The notes under the pieces were generated by a model. The model had not been told where the DNA came from. It searched no databases and saw nothing but the letters and a program-made list of their open reading frames with translations. A program made the translations under genes and the position numbers. A stretch of 64,000 nt of DNA from Limonium bicolor (taxonomy: Eukaryota > Streptophyta > Magnoliopsida > Caryophyllales > Plumbaginaceae): positions 142,249,801-142,313,800 of the forward strand of contig CM041779.1 of assembly GCA_023374045.1 (NCBI GenBank), read 5' to 3'. Positions 48,501 through 60,000 of this stretch are shown piece by piece; position 1 is the first letter of the stretch, and each line of letters opens with the position of its first letter.

Positions 48501-49645
48501 TTCCCTTGACACTCATTCATCACTTGGTTAGCAGTCTACGGAAGACTTGCAACTAAGGATAGGCTTAGAAATTAGGGATGATAGCTGATGAAAATTGAGT
48601 ATTTTGTCATGATGGTAGGGAATTAGTAAAACACATTTTTTTAGTGTGGGTATACTAATGAGGTTTGGAAAACGGCCTGGAACTAGTATGGAGGAATTAG
48701 AAGTCCAAGAAACAGGGATAGAATAGTTAGGTGGGTTAGTAATAGATGGAAAAAAACGGTGTAATAGGAATAGAATCAACTCTTTTGTGTTCACCGCTCT
48801 CATATATTGTATATGGGAGGAGAGGAACAATAGGATCTTTCGGGACCTCTTTTGTACAGCACAACAATGTGCTAACTATGTAATTAGGGCAGCAGCATCT
48901 TCTAACCTATAGATTGTACAGCTCCATCGGTTCGTGTGATAATTAATACACTACTAATAAAAAAACATCCAATAGATATCGGAAGCAAATGTTATGAGGA
49001 TCCACACGGTTCATAATATCTTGATCTTTTGAATAACTACAGTGAGAAAAAAGATAGATAATTGATTGCACTGGATAAGGTCTTGATGACCTATACCAAG
49101 GCCTGCTACATTAAGTTGCTTTACCCTTGACTGTTAAATTTACAGAGTCCCAAATAGCTGATTTGATCAAGTCAACCTTGTTATTAGGCAACATAAACCC
49201 ATCATGTTGAATCACATAATATAGAAACAACCTCCATATAAGCACCTCAAAGTATACCCTAACCCTGACAATTCGGTTTGTAGGTAACCATCTTTGACCA
49301 CCCTTAATTTAAAGCATTGAAATTCAAGTACTTGATCAAATGAGAAAAAAGGTGACTTATTCTATTGGTTAATGATCACAGTTTTAAGCATAAAGCCTGC
49401 ATTGGTTCAATCAAGGAATATGTCATAATTTTAACCCCCGGTGAGAAAAGGTTCAAATAGCAGATAGATTCCCAATGCAGACATAAAGACAGGCTGATGT
49501 AAATAAGTAGCTGGACTGAAAAACATCAAAATTACCTCCTCTCCTTTACTGATCTTGTGTCCAGCATTTATCATCACCTCAAGCATTCTATCTTTGAAAC
49601 GCCAGTGGAAGAAACAATTTGACTGAGATGAATGGTTCAGCATGT
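42521..49645 (-). CDS. PTAC14: SET-domain / Rubisco-LSMT-like methyltransferase, last six exons
   Basis: Minus-strand exons in coding order are 49536-49645, 45224-45295, 43876-43981, 43596-43796, 42693-42735 and 42521-42599 (stop tga). All introns are GT-AG (4240, 1242, 79, 860 and 93 bp) and phases agree throughout, giving about 203 residues. The first exon carries the end of the SET domain (DMLNHSSQSNCFFHWRFKDR), and the next has the conserved Tyr in ISYMSGQKNNQLMQRYGF. The rest is the LSMT-type substrate-binding region (FVDGAVIAAARTLPTWS), ending RLHRKLFLEKVIDAL..YQESILF. From memory this is closest to PTAC14 (PAP7), a chloroplast nucleoid protein of about 480 residues associated with the plastid-encoded RNA polymerase. 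At1g24610-like SETD3 homologues are the alternative. The N-terminal exons, with the transit peptide and start, are not visible. The SET-core motif NHS is intact. It is a real gene or a recent remnant cut by transposons. Confidence 0.85.
46400..48965 (+). pseudogene. Decayed L1-type LINE (RT region) in an intron of the SET-domain gene
   Basis: It starts near 46400 within the linker before the RT (LKEINRHHFSDISGRVEEAEKKL, 46434-46530), so it is 5'-truncated and lacks ORF1 and the endonuclease. RT motifs follow: APGPDGYTSAFF (46974), DFRPISCCNVI (47148), GLRQGDPISPYIF (47526) and GLEANMNKTK near 47749. The catalytic FADD box is FAED (47655-47666), losing one of the paired aspartates. There are stops or frame breaks near 46800, 47178, 47361 and 48297. 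A C-terminal WEERNNRIF motif is near 48820. It ends in an A-rich stretch near 48965. It sits antisense to the host gene in a 4.2 kb intron. It is a different family from the LINE at 51480. Confidence 0.85.
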
Positions 49646-49809
49646 CTGTTAAGTTATTTTCGAAACTGCATAAGAACGATAGCTGGGCAAAACTAATTTT
49701 TCACAAAAAAGAAACTTAATAGTTCAAAGCAAAGCACAGGCAGAGGGTCTATACTCTATAGTGCCAAAAAAAGCACAAGCAAAGAAGATATTAGACAGTG
49801 TCTGATAGG

Positions 49810-51479
49810 GTAACGAGCTTACCTCTTCCTTAGTCCTCGGTAGAGGTTTCACGTCATAATTTACGATGCCCTTCTCCACAGACTACTCCCCTCATATACC
49901 AAATCTCCTACCCAATACCACTACTACAGCTGTCATAACAGCTTTTATTCTAACAACCTTTATTCAGACAGCCACACCCTTTTATTCTAATAACCATAAA
50001 TTAGTAGCATAAAGGAAAGCATTAACGTCTAGAGTAAACTAGACCGTAACGCCTACCATCACCACCCCCCTGAAAATCCACCTTGCCCTCAAGATGGAAA
50101 GAAGGGAACTATTCCCGAATTACAGAGATGGGCTCCCAAGACGCGTCAAAGTCTGGACAATCCTTCCAGTGGATGAGCACTTCAGGTTTGCGCCCAAAAC
50201 GGTGTCTATACTCAACCGCAGCAGCAGGGTACACTACCATCTCCAAGTCGGTAGTAAGACCAGGAGGAAAAGAGACAGCAACTCTGTCAGTAGGTGGAGC
50301 TTTCCGCAGTTGTGAAACATGGACAGAGAGTTATGGATAGAAGCTTCAGGCACTAACAACAATCTATATAGGCTACTTCCCCCACACGTTCCTCTATCTC
50401 AAAGGGCCCATAAAATCGAGGGCTTAATTTCTCATTCATCTTTTTGAACAAGGAACGAAATTTGTAAGGATGGATTCGCAGATACACCCACTCTCCCACC
50501 TGAAACTGTACTGCCCTACGATGTTTGTCAGCCTGCACCTTCATGCGTTGCTGTGCAGCCAACAAGTTATGCTTCAATTCTTCTAAATAAGCATCTCTTT
50601 GAGACAGCTGCACATCGACTGCTTCCACCATAGAACCCAAGGGGCTGTAACGAAGCAATACCGGAGGTTCACGCCCATAAACTGCCTTGAAGGGAGTAGT
50701 ACCCAGGCTCTGGTGAAATGAGGTGTTAAACCAGTACTCTGCCCAGCACAACATTTTCAACCAGAGTTTGGGCTTCTGGAATGCAACACTCCTCAGATAA
50801 TCTTTTAGACATCTATTCACCACTTCCGTTTGTCCATCTGATTGAGGAAGATAAGAACTAAGACACATCTTAGTACCAGCCAGCTTAAATATTTCTTTCC
50901 AGAATTGGCTGATAAAAATAGGATCTTGATCCGAAACAATGGAGCGAGGAAACCATGGAGTCGCACCACTTCCTGAGCAAAAACAGTCGCCACATCCTTA
51001 GCTGTGTAAGGATGTTTTAGAGGCAAGAAATGAGCAAATTTGGTTAGTCAGTCCACCACAACTAAAACAGTAGAAATACCCTGCACCTTGGGCAGGCCCG
51101 AGATGAAATCCATACTCACATCTTCCCACACCCGTTCAGGAATTGGCAATCGCTGAAACAACCCAGCAGGGGAAAGGGTGTTGTACTTCACACGAAGGCA
51201 GACATCATAAGTAGCCACATACTCCTTGACTTGCTTGTGCATCCTAAACCAAAACACGACTCCAGCAAGCCGTTTATAGGTGCACAGATACCCAGAGTGG
51301 CCACCCAAGGGAGAACAATGGTATTCCTTTAGTAGCGAAAGAATCAGCTGTGAACTTACAGAGAGAACAAACCTGTCCTAAAAGAACAGGTGTCCAGATT
51401 GTAGCTTGAATCCAAAGTGAGAATCAGCCTTCACCGTCAGATCTTGAATTAGCTTTCGCAGCTTGTCATCAATTTGTAA
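49810..51479 (-). pseudogene. Decayed chromovirus (Ty3/Gypsy) fragment: integrase, chromodomain and 3' LTR
   Basis: On the minus strand it reads, in broken frames, the end of the RNase H-INT linker (near 51479-51380), the INT zinc-binding region (GGHSGYLCTYKRLAGVVFW, 51300), the core MDFISGLPKVQG (51096) and QSDGQTEVVNRCLKDYL (50840). Then come YGREPPVLLRYSPLG (50670), RFYGPFEIEERVG (50403) and a C-terminal FPSFHLEGK near 50090. It is clearly related to the intact element at 56758-61806 but older, with many stops. LTR-like sequence follows to about 49810 (end approximate). Its upstream part is cut at 51479 by the LINE at 51480, so the gag and RT half may lie beyond the window's right edge. 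Confidence 0.8.
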
Positions 51480-51523
51480 CGGAGAGAGGAGAGAGAGAGG
51501 AGGGAGGAGAGAGGGAGAAAAAA

Positions 51524-53260
51524 GTGGCCTGTAATAATAGGGTGATCTCAATCTTCATTGACAACATTGAAGAAAGAGCATCAGGGGTTGATCTAAGAAG
51601 GATAGCATCTAATGGAAATGGGAATGTGATCACTAGACTATACATCAGTAGAAAAAGAAGGGTGGGCAGAACGTGTGCCTTCGCTTTCATGGAGTTTGAA
51701 GATCTAAGGGGAGCTGTTTCAGCAATTCGGGTGCTTAATGGTAGAATGTTCAGGGGGAAAACACTGTTTGCCAGAATGGTGAGATATAACCAAGTAGAAG
51801 ATAACCAGAAAAAACATCAGGGGGGCAGACCCAACATAGTTGCAGCTGCTGCAAATCGATTAACTGAAACTCCCCATGAGAGAGGAAGTTTAATGAGCTA
51901 TGAAGGTCCTGGTCGCCATAGCTGGCCAGTGGTGCATGGAAACCTCAGACAGGTAAGACTGAAGCGAAGTGATGCAATGAAGGAGAAAATGTCTAGAAGT
52001 TTAATACTTGAAGTAGAGAAACCAGAATGGTTAGAGGAGTTGAAAAATGGTGAATATGAGGAAGGTAACTACATTCAAGGAGTCATCACTCTATCAGACA
52101 AGAAAGTAATTGTGATCCTGGATTCTAAGGAAGCGATGGAGAAAATTGAGAGCAGCATACAAGAGGAACCAGAAGGGGTGAAGTGCAGAAGATGGGAGAT
52201 TGAAGAGAGATCTGTGGAGAGACTGACGTGGGTATCAATTAGGGGCTTACCTTTTGGAGCTTGGGAAGATGATAACCTGCAGAGTATCACTGCTCTAGTA
52301 GGTGAAAGTATGAACTTAGAACGTAAACGGAGGGGGTCAGGTGATACCATACCAAGGGCATTGATCAGAACAAAAAAGATGGGAAGAATTGAGGAGGAAA
52401 TAGATGCTGTATATGAAGGAAAGACATACAAAATAGTAATAATTGAAGAGTACACTTGGAGAGGAGAAATACGTGAAGAGAATATCCACTCACCGGAGCT
52501 TGATCAGAAGGATGTAGATGAAAGAGAAAAAACGGCCGGAAAACAGGAAGCTGGATTGGAAAGTTCAAAAAGGTATGGAAAGTACGATAAGGAAGGAAAA
52601 AGCAAGGAAAAGGGGAAGCTGACAGAGAATGTCAAATCGGATAAAAAGGGTGATGATGAGGAGAGAAGGAAGGAGCAGAGGAAATCACAAAAGCAAAAAG
52701 TATCTTACCGAGAGAGAAGATAATGGAGTTGGTAGCCAGAATGGGGCGGCTGCTTGGGGAGATGTGCTGGAGGAGAAGTCAAACAAATCTAGGGCACAGC
52801 AGATAAACCCCTGGAAAAATAATATAACAGAGCCTAGTGGGCTTGGGCCTGGCCCAGAGAAAGAAAAAAATGACAGAAGTGATAAATCTGCTCTTTGTGC
52901 TGATTTTAGCTAACATGGGCCTGTTATTAAGATTGGAATACACCAGCGAAGCCCTAAGTCACCCAATCTGGTATACGTGAGAAAGAAAAAACAGATCCCC
53001 AACCCTAGCAGTAAAAGTCTCGACTTCTCCAGAAATTCCGGCTTAGAAAAACTTTTCTCAGAAGCGAACACCAGCGCGCAGACAGAGGGAGGAGGCAAAT
53101 CACATTTCCTGGAATTTCTGCACAAGGAAGCTAATGAATGTGAGGCGCTAGCAAGAAGATTATCTATCCGGGTCACAAATGATGAAGGGGTAAAAAAGAA
53201 CTACAAAGAGATTCTACAGAGAACGCTGAGAAAGGATATGCTAGCTGAGTGCGCAGTCAA
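51524..53260 (+). pseudogene. LINE ORF1, RNA-binding (RRM) protein, damaged
   Basis: The first frame (51524-52723, 399 codons) opens with an RRM at about residues 8-85: RNP2-like IFIDNI and RNP1-like RTCAFAFMEF. A middle region (LTWVSIRGLPFGAWEDDN, near residue 235) and a highly charged Lys/Glu tail follow. The expected start position carries gtg, not atg, and no atg occurs before codon 60, so the start codon appears lost. The frame closes at 52723, but related C-terminal sequence continues in other frames (52629-52913, then 52977-53260, ending ALARRLSIRVTNDEGVKKN). That indicates frameshifts near 52700 and a stop near 52913. ORF1 proteins bind LINE RNA to form the transposition particle. Confidence 0.75.
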
Positions 53261-53265
53261 CAACA

Positions 53266-56200
53266 ATGGTCACCATAGCATTCCAGAATATCAGGGGACT
53301 AGGGGGACTCAAGAAATCGATGAAACTGAAGAAAGATATCAAGGAATTGAAGATATCGATGTTGGGGCTAGTGGAAACTCAGATGAACACAAGGGTGGGA
53401 GATAGAATGCAAGCTGTGTGGGGGAGAGGCAGGAAGATAAGCTGGATTGTAGTCGAATCACAAGGGAGATCAGGTGGGTTGGTGGTGTCATGGGATGTAC
53501 AAGAAGTCACGGTGACAGGTCATGTGATGGGGGAGAGATGGGTGGCGGTAGATATACTCCTCTCAGAATGGCAATTTGAGGGAACTATAATGTTTGTGTA
53601 CAGCTCAACTCTAGCTGTGAAAAGGAAAGAAATGTATGAGGAAATCTCGGCTAAATTTGCATCTCACCAAAAACCATTAATGGTGGTTGGTGATTTTAAT
53701 GAAGTAAGATCAGCAAGTGAAAGGAGCGGTGCAGATAATAGACCGTTGTCAGTTAGTATGAGGCAATTTAACAGGTGGCTGGATGTGTTGGAACTTACAG
53801 AATTACCGCTGGTGGATTGTAAATTTACATGGCTGAGAAACGATCAAATGAGCAGAATCGACAGGGCATTTGTAGATGCAGGTTGGTGTGCAATGTTTAG
53901 AGATATGATTCTTGAATCAGAACCATGGCTGATTTCATACCATAGGCTGATGTTGGTGAGGATACAAAATATAAATTGGGGCCCGAAGCCATTCCGATCA
54001 CTTGATGGATGGTTAGAACACCCGGGCTTCCAAGATGTAGTCAAATCAAGCTGGGAAAGAATGGGCAATGAGCCTATTCAACAGAAGCTGAAGCTACTAA
54101 AGGCCCCTCTAAGGAAATGGAATAAAGATGTGTATGGTGATGTGGACACAAAAATCCGTAAGTACAAGGAAGAATTAAAGGGAGTTGAATCCATTGCCGA
54201 AGCAAGAGGGTGGGATGAGGAAATCATGAGTAGACGGATGGCTGTTGAAACACAAATCATGCTGCTGATTAGGAGGCAAGAAATGCATTGGAGACAATTG
54301 TCTAGGGAGATGACAATAAGACAGCTGGACAGAAACACAGCATATTTCCATCGACGTGCCGCATTCAATAAAAAGAGAAATCAGATATCCTATCTAGAAG
54401 TTGACGGGTGCCAGATTAAGGATCCAGAGGGTGTTAGACAAGCAATTGTTTCCTATTTTAGGAAGTTGTTCGGGCACCAGAGAGAGGTCGTACTCATTGC
54501 CATCAGGAATAATGCTCTCAGAAATAGGAGAAGAAGACAAAGAGATGCTAGAAATGGTGCCGGAAGCGGAAGAAATCTCCATGGTAGTAAGAAGCTGTGA
54601 GGGGTCAAAAGCCCCTGGTTTTGATGGATATAATATGAATTTTATAAAATCTATGTGGAACACTATTGGCGTGGAGTTCATTGCAGCAGTTAGAAATTTT
54701 TCTCTCTGGGCATATGCCTCCCAATACCAATCAGAGCTGGATTGTCTTAATACCAAAGATCGAAGGGGCTAAGGAACTGCAGGAATTCAGACCCATCAGC
54801 ATGGTGGGTAGTGTGTACAAAGTCATTGCTAAAATCATGGCTAACAGGATGAGAGCTGTTCTCCTGAAGTTAATTGGCGAATCCCAGACAGCGTTTGTCC
54901 AGAAAAGACAAATTTTGGATGGCCCCCTTATAGCAAATGAAACAATCAGTTGGCTGAGAAAAAAGAAGAAGAAAGGGATACTACTCAAGCTGGACTTTCG
55001 TAAAGCTTATGATAGTGTTCGTTGGGAATTTCTGGATGAAGTGCAATTGGCAATGGGTTTTGGGGAAAGATGGAGAGGATGGATTAAAGAATATATATCT
55101 ACAGCCGAAATATCAATATTGATTAACGGGGCAACAACAAAACCCTTTAAACCAAAAAAGGGCCTTCGACAAGGTGATCCTATCTCACCTTTCCTATTCG
55201 TCATAGCTGCTGAAGCCTTTAATGTGGTGGTGAAAGTGGCAAAGGAGGAAGGAGTGATCAGAGGCATTGATATAGGGGAACATGAGGTGAATATAACACA
55301 TCTTCAATTTGCGGATGATACCATGATGTTCTGCGCTGCAGAGGCGACGGAGTTGTTAGCAGTGAAAAGACTGTAGCGGTATTTGCAGAGATGTCTGGTC
55401 TGGAGATTAACATACAGAAAACAGAAGCGTTTTGTGTGAATTTAAACATGGAGGAAGAGCAAATGGTGAGAGGGATATTAACGTGTGAGATAGGGGTGCT
55501 TCCTACAACTTACTTAGGCAGTCCGTTGGGTGCAAATCCAAGATTACAGGCCACGTGGCATCCAGTAGTGGAAAGAATTCAAGCTAGACTGGCAGGTTGG
55601 AAGGGCAACTCACTCTCGAAAGCAGGAAGACTAGTCCTGGTGAAAGCTGTCCTGCAAAGCATCCCTACTTATTACTTAAGCCTATTCAAAATGCCAAAAG
55701 TGGTAATGAGGAAAGTTGTAAGCCTGCAGAGAAACTTCTATTGGAAATGGGGTGGTAGAGGTATGGCAATGATTGCTTGGAAAAGGCTGCAGAAACCGAA
55801 AGAGTTGGGAGGCTTAGGAATTGGAGATTTGGAAATGAAAAATGTAGCCTTAGTTATGAAGTGGTGGAGAAGATTCATTGAGGAAGACAATACACTCTGG
55901 AAAAGAATAATCTGCTCTATCTATGGCATCCAAAGATCGGTTCTGCCCATGGACCTAGTAGAAAAAAGGAGAAAAATGAGGGGAATATGGTACACCATCG
56001 CTGCAGTCAGAAACTGGGATGATCAGATCAAGAAGGTGATTGATTGTTGTGTAAAAATGAAGATAGGAAAGGGAGATAAGATCCGGTTCTGGAAAGACAC
56101 ATGGATGAGCTCAATTCCCTTACTGCAGGAGTACCCAAACCTATTTAGACTGAGTGCGCAAAAGGAAGCGACAGTTGCTGAACTATCAATCTGGGATGGT

Positions 56201-56482
56201 GAAAGGTGGAATTGGAGCTTATGTTGGAGAAGGAGAATTTTTAGAGCAGAAAGGAGGAAGTGAATGAGTTATTGAATAGGCTCCAAACAATCAGCCTAGA
56301 CCGGCAATCAAATGATGAGTTGCTGTTACAATATAATGGGATAAATGGCTTCACCGGGAAAAATCTGCAAATGGTGGCAGCAAGACTGGACCTAGCTGAC
56401 TCAGAAGATGAACGGATGGAGGCTTTCAAATGGGGAGGAAATGCGATCCCAAGGGTGGAGATGTGTGTGTGGTTGATGTTAC
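53266..56482 (+). pseudogene. LINE ORF2: endonuclease and reverse transcriptase, frameshifted
   Basis: It starts at an atg (53266), FQNIRGLG being the first endonuclease motif. LVETQ, VVGDFNE (residue about 141) and SRIDR (about 195) follow. The last catalytic motif, normally SDH, reads SYH (near 53934), so a catalytic Asp is lost. The RT has APGFDGY (54614), FRPISMVGSVYK (54787), LDFRKAYDSVRW (54992), GLRQGDPISPFLF (55161) and an intact FADD (55310). The RT and C-terminal zinc-knuckle (zf-RVT) parts lie in different frames. Shifts occur near 54480-54510, 54715, 55376 (a stop) and 56230. The protein would be about 1,100 residues if uninterrupted and is cut short by the Copia LTR. The order of frames shows a once complete ORF2. 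Confidence 0.85.
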
Positions 56483-56757
56483 TGTTGACAGACCTACTGA
56501 ATAGGCACCATAACTCTAGGAAATAGTGCATGTATTATTCTGTTGACAGACCTACTGAACAGGCACCATAACTCTAGGAAATAGTGCATTTATTATTCTG
56601 TAATTAATTAGATTCTTATGTCTGTCCAGCATGTAATTAATTGTATTTAATTGTATCTGTTCAATTATTTATGTTTCCTAGACAGACACTTCTAGGTGTC
56701 TCTTCCTTTAGGTTATCTAGATCCTTCCTAAGGTGCCTATAAATATAGGGCTGTATA
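56483..56757 (+). repeat. Copia 5' LTR, left piece
   Basis: Begins tgttgacagacctactgaa, repeated 58 bp later with two differences (aatagg/aacagg and gcatg/gcatt). Holds a TATA-like ctataaatata at 56737-56747, about 10 bases before the chromovirus insertion site. The right piece is 61812-61858, ending aaactaca, for about 322 bp in total. Confidence 0.8.
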
Positions 56758-56996
56758 TGTTACGCCTCCTTTAGATAGTAATAATAAGAGATTTGGGAAA
56801 GTTTACATGAGGAGGAGTATTAAGTAGTTTTAATATTAGTTGTAACTAATAGTTGTTGCTTCTGTTAGTGGTTATGTAGTTAGTTACAGCAGTGTGGTAT
56901 ATAAAGGCAACCTCGTGTAATATGAAAGACACCGTTGAATTGAGAAAATACACCCGACTGTGGGTTTTGGAGGGAGTTGCGCCTCGAAACGTAACA
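56758..56996 (+). repeat. Chromovirus 5' LTR (239 bp)
   Basis: Runs tgttacgcctccttt...cctcgaaacgtaaca. TATA-like tatataaa at 56898-56905, followed by a short transcript-like stretch. Followed by at and the PBS tggtatcagagc (56999-57010). Confidence 0.92.
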
Positions 56997-56998
56997 AT

Positions 56999-57010
56999 TG
57001 GTATCAGAGC
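56999..57010 (+). other. Primer-binding site, initiator-Met tRNA (chromovirus)
   Basis: tggtatcagagc two bases after the 5' LTR. Confidence 0.9.
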
Positions 57011-57037
57011 AGCCTTCTTGGCTGTGGGGTGCGGTGG

Positions 57038-60000
57038 ATGGTAATGACAAGGAGTGGGAAAGAAACGACCATGGATTCACTGGAGAAGGAGCAGGCCTTG
57101 TTGAGGGAGCGGATGGATGAGTATGACAGAAAGATGGATAACTTGACTGCGGTGGTGTTGCAAATGCAGAAGGACCTCCAATCCTTCCTGCGCCGCGCTC
57201 CAGTGGAGGTCGGTGAAGAACTTGGCCAGACATCGGCTCGCGGGCCAGAATTTGGGCCAGCGAAGGTTGGACGTCGAGAAGTCAAAGTGAGGAAGTTGGA
57301 GTTACCTGACTTTTCCGGTGATGACCCGAGGGAGTGGCTGAGTAAGGCGGAGCGATACTTCTCCCTTTGCGGCATCGGGGAAGGGGAAAAAGTGCGCTCA
57401 GCTTGCGTTTGTATGGAAGGAGCAGCGTTGCATTGGTTCGATTGGTTCAGCAATTACATCGGCTTCTCCGACTGGAAGCATTTCAGGGAGTCGCTGGTGG
57501 AGCGGTTTGGGTCGACCGCTGGTGGAGATCGGCTGGACCTTTTATGCGACCTCCGCCAAGAGACGTCGGTTGAGGATTACCGGAGGAGGTTCGAATTCTA
57601 TGCTGCTCATTTGTCGGATGTGCCAGACGCGGTGCTTAAGGGCATTTTCCGGAGTGGTCTGAAGGAGAATATCAAGAAAGATTTGATTCTCTTTGATATT
57701 CAAGATCTTCCTGGGTTGATGAAAGCGGCTAAAAGAATAGAGGAAAGGAACGACTTCGGCAAACTGAAGGCGGAAATTGTTGGGACTGAGAGCAAAGGGA
57801 GAGAAAACTCTCGTGCGGTAGAGGTGTCGACCAAGAAGCCTAGTTGGCTGTATTCTTCTCTCAATCGCGGTGACCAGGGTAAGGAAGTGACAATTCCTAA
57901 ATCAAGTTCAGTTTCGTCGGTGCAGCCGACGCCGTCTGTACAGTCCAGTTCTTCTTCTTCTGCTTCGAGTCGTTACCGGCGGATTTCTGAAGACGAGATG
58001 CAGCGGCGGAGATCGCTTGGGCTCTGCTATCGTTGCGGTGATAAGTGGAATGGGGCGCATAGATGTAAGATAGCAGGCTTGCAACTCCTTTTAACAGAAG
58101 GAGATGACGGTGAGGAACAGGCGTTCGAGATTTGTCCTTCTTCACCAGATTCTTGCGACACGGGGGACCAATTGAAAGCGGAACTCTCCCAGCTGTCGTC
58201 CGTGGGGTTTTCTTCCCAAAAGTCTATGAAGGTGGTTGGGCACGTGTTGGGTAGACAGGTTTTGATTCTCATCGACAGCGGTGCTTCTCACAATTTCATC
58301 TCTGATGAATTGGTGGGCAAACTTCAGTTGGCAGTGGATGATTCAGTACGTTTTGGGGTGACGATAGGAAATGGGGAAACCATATTCCGTTCCGGTATCT
58401 GTCGAGCATTACAACTGTCGCTGCAGGACGTTGATTTTGTGGTGGATTGTTTGCCTTTTAATCTTGCGGGGGTGGATTTGATTTTGGGATTTGACTGGTT
58501 GGCTTCTTTAGGCGACACCCAAACCAATTGGAAGAAACTCTCGATCAAGTTTCAATGGGGGCAGAAATTAGTACACTTGCAAGGGGATCCTTCTTCTTCT
58601 TTGATTCAGGGTGGGATGAAGTCAACCCTTAAAGTGCTACGGGATCAAGGGGAAGGTTGGCTGTGTGTTATGGAGCAGAAACATCAGTTCGCAGTTTCTG
58701 GGGAGAGCTTGGATCGGGATACTGAGGCTGCATTACAAAAGGTACTCTCTTCCTTCCCAACTGTTTTTCAGCCCCTGGATTCCATTCCACCTAAGCGCTT
58801 CCACGACCACCATATTCCATTGAAACCCAATTCTATTCCTCCAAATATCCGCCCGTACAGATATCCCCATTACCAGAAAAATGAGATTGAAAAAATTGTT
58901 CGGGAATTGCAGTCTGCCGGGTTTATACAGCCGAGTAATAGCCCGTTTTCGAGCCCGGTTCTCTTGGTAAAAAAGAAAACGGGAGATTGGCGTTTCTGTG
59001 TTGATTACCGTGCTCTGAATGACATTACCATTCCTGATAAGTTTCCTTTGCCCACTATAGACGAACTCTTGGACGAGCTGTTTGGTGCATGTGTGTTTTC
59101 TAAACTGGATCTAAAATCTGGTTATCACCAGATCAGGGTAAGGCGGGAAGATGTGCAGAAGACTGCGTTTAGAACGCATGAGGGCCACTACGAGTTCTTG
59201 GTCATGCCCTTTGGCCTTAAGAACGCTCCTGCTTCATTCCAATCATTGATGAATCACATCTTTAAACCGTTTCTGCGTCGTTTTGTGCTGGTGTTCTTTG
59301 ACGACATCTTAGTTTACAGCAGGAGTGTGGAGGATCATTTGTTGCATCTGCAGGAGGTGTTGGCGGTCTTGGCTGAGAATCAATTGAAGGTCAATTTGAA
59401 GAAGTGCAGTTTTCTGAAGAGCAGATTGGATTATTTGGGGCATATCATATCTGAAAAGGGGGTAGAAGTTGATCCTGATAAAGTTCAGAGCATGATCTCT
59501 TGGCCAGTTCCTAAGAATGTTAAGGAGTTGAGAGCATTCCTTGGTCTTACTGGGTATTATAGGCGTTTCGTCAAAAATTATGGGCTGATTGCATCACCAC
59601 TTACGGCCTTATTGAAGAAGGATGCGTTTACCTGGTGCAATGCAGCTCAGGAAGCTTTTGTTCAACTGAAGATGGCGTTGTCTTCAGTCCCTGTTTTAGC
59701 ATCTCCTGATTTTGACGCCCCTTTCGAGTTGGAGACTGATGCGTCTGGCAAGGGAATTGGTGCAGTATTGATGCAGAAAGGTCGTCCCCTCGCTTTTCTG
59801 AGTCAACCGTTCTCTGCTAGAGCTTTATCCAAATCAGTGTATGAGAAAGAACTCATGGCTGTGGTGTTTGCGGTTCAAAAATGGCGTCATTACTTGCTGG
59901 GTAGGAGGTTTCTGATACGAACAGATCAGAAAAGCTTGAAGTACTTGTGGGAGCAGAGGTTGATGACAGAGGATCAATATAAGTGGGTTACTAAGCTAAT

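Larger units (their letters stand above)
51480..56482 (+). mobile_element. L1-type LINE with RRM-containing ORF1, interrupted at its 3' end
   Basis: It begins with an ag-rich 5' leader (ggagagaggagagagagg), followed by ORF1 (51524) and ORF2 (53266). The 3' end is cut by the Copia LTR at 56483, so the tail and poly-A lie beyond the window. The left boundary falls inside the chromovirus fragment's polyprotein, showing insertion into it. The RRM-type ORF1 plus EEP endonuclease and RT is the layout known for BNR-type plant L1s. Several frameshifts make it inactive. Confidence 0.85.

Noticed and set aside
49822..49880. Possible upstream exon of the SET-domain gene with a gtaagc donor
   Set aside because: It aligns better with the LTR end of the neighbouring chromovirus fragment and does not encode the residues expected before DMLNHS.
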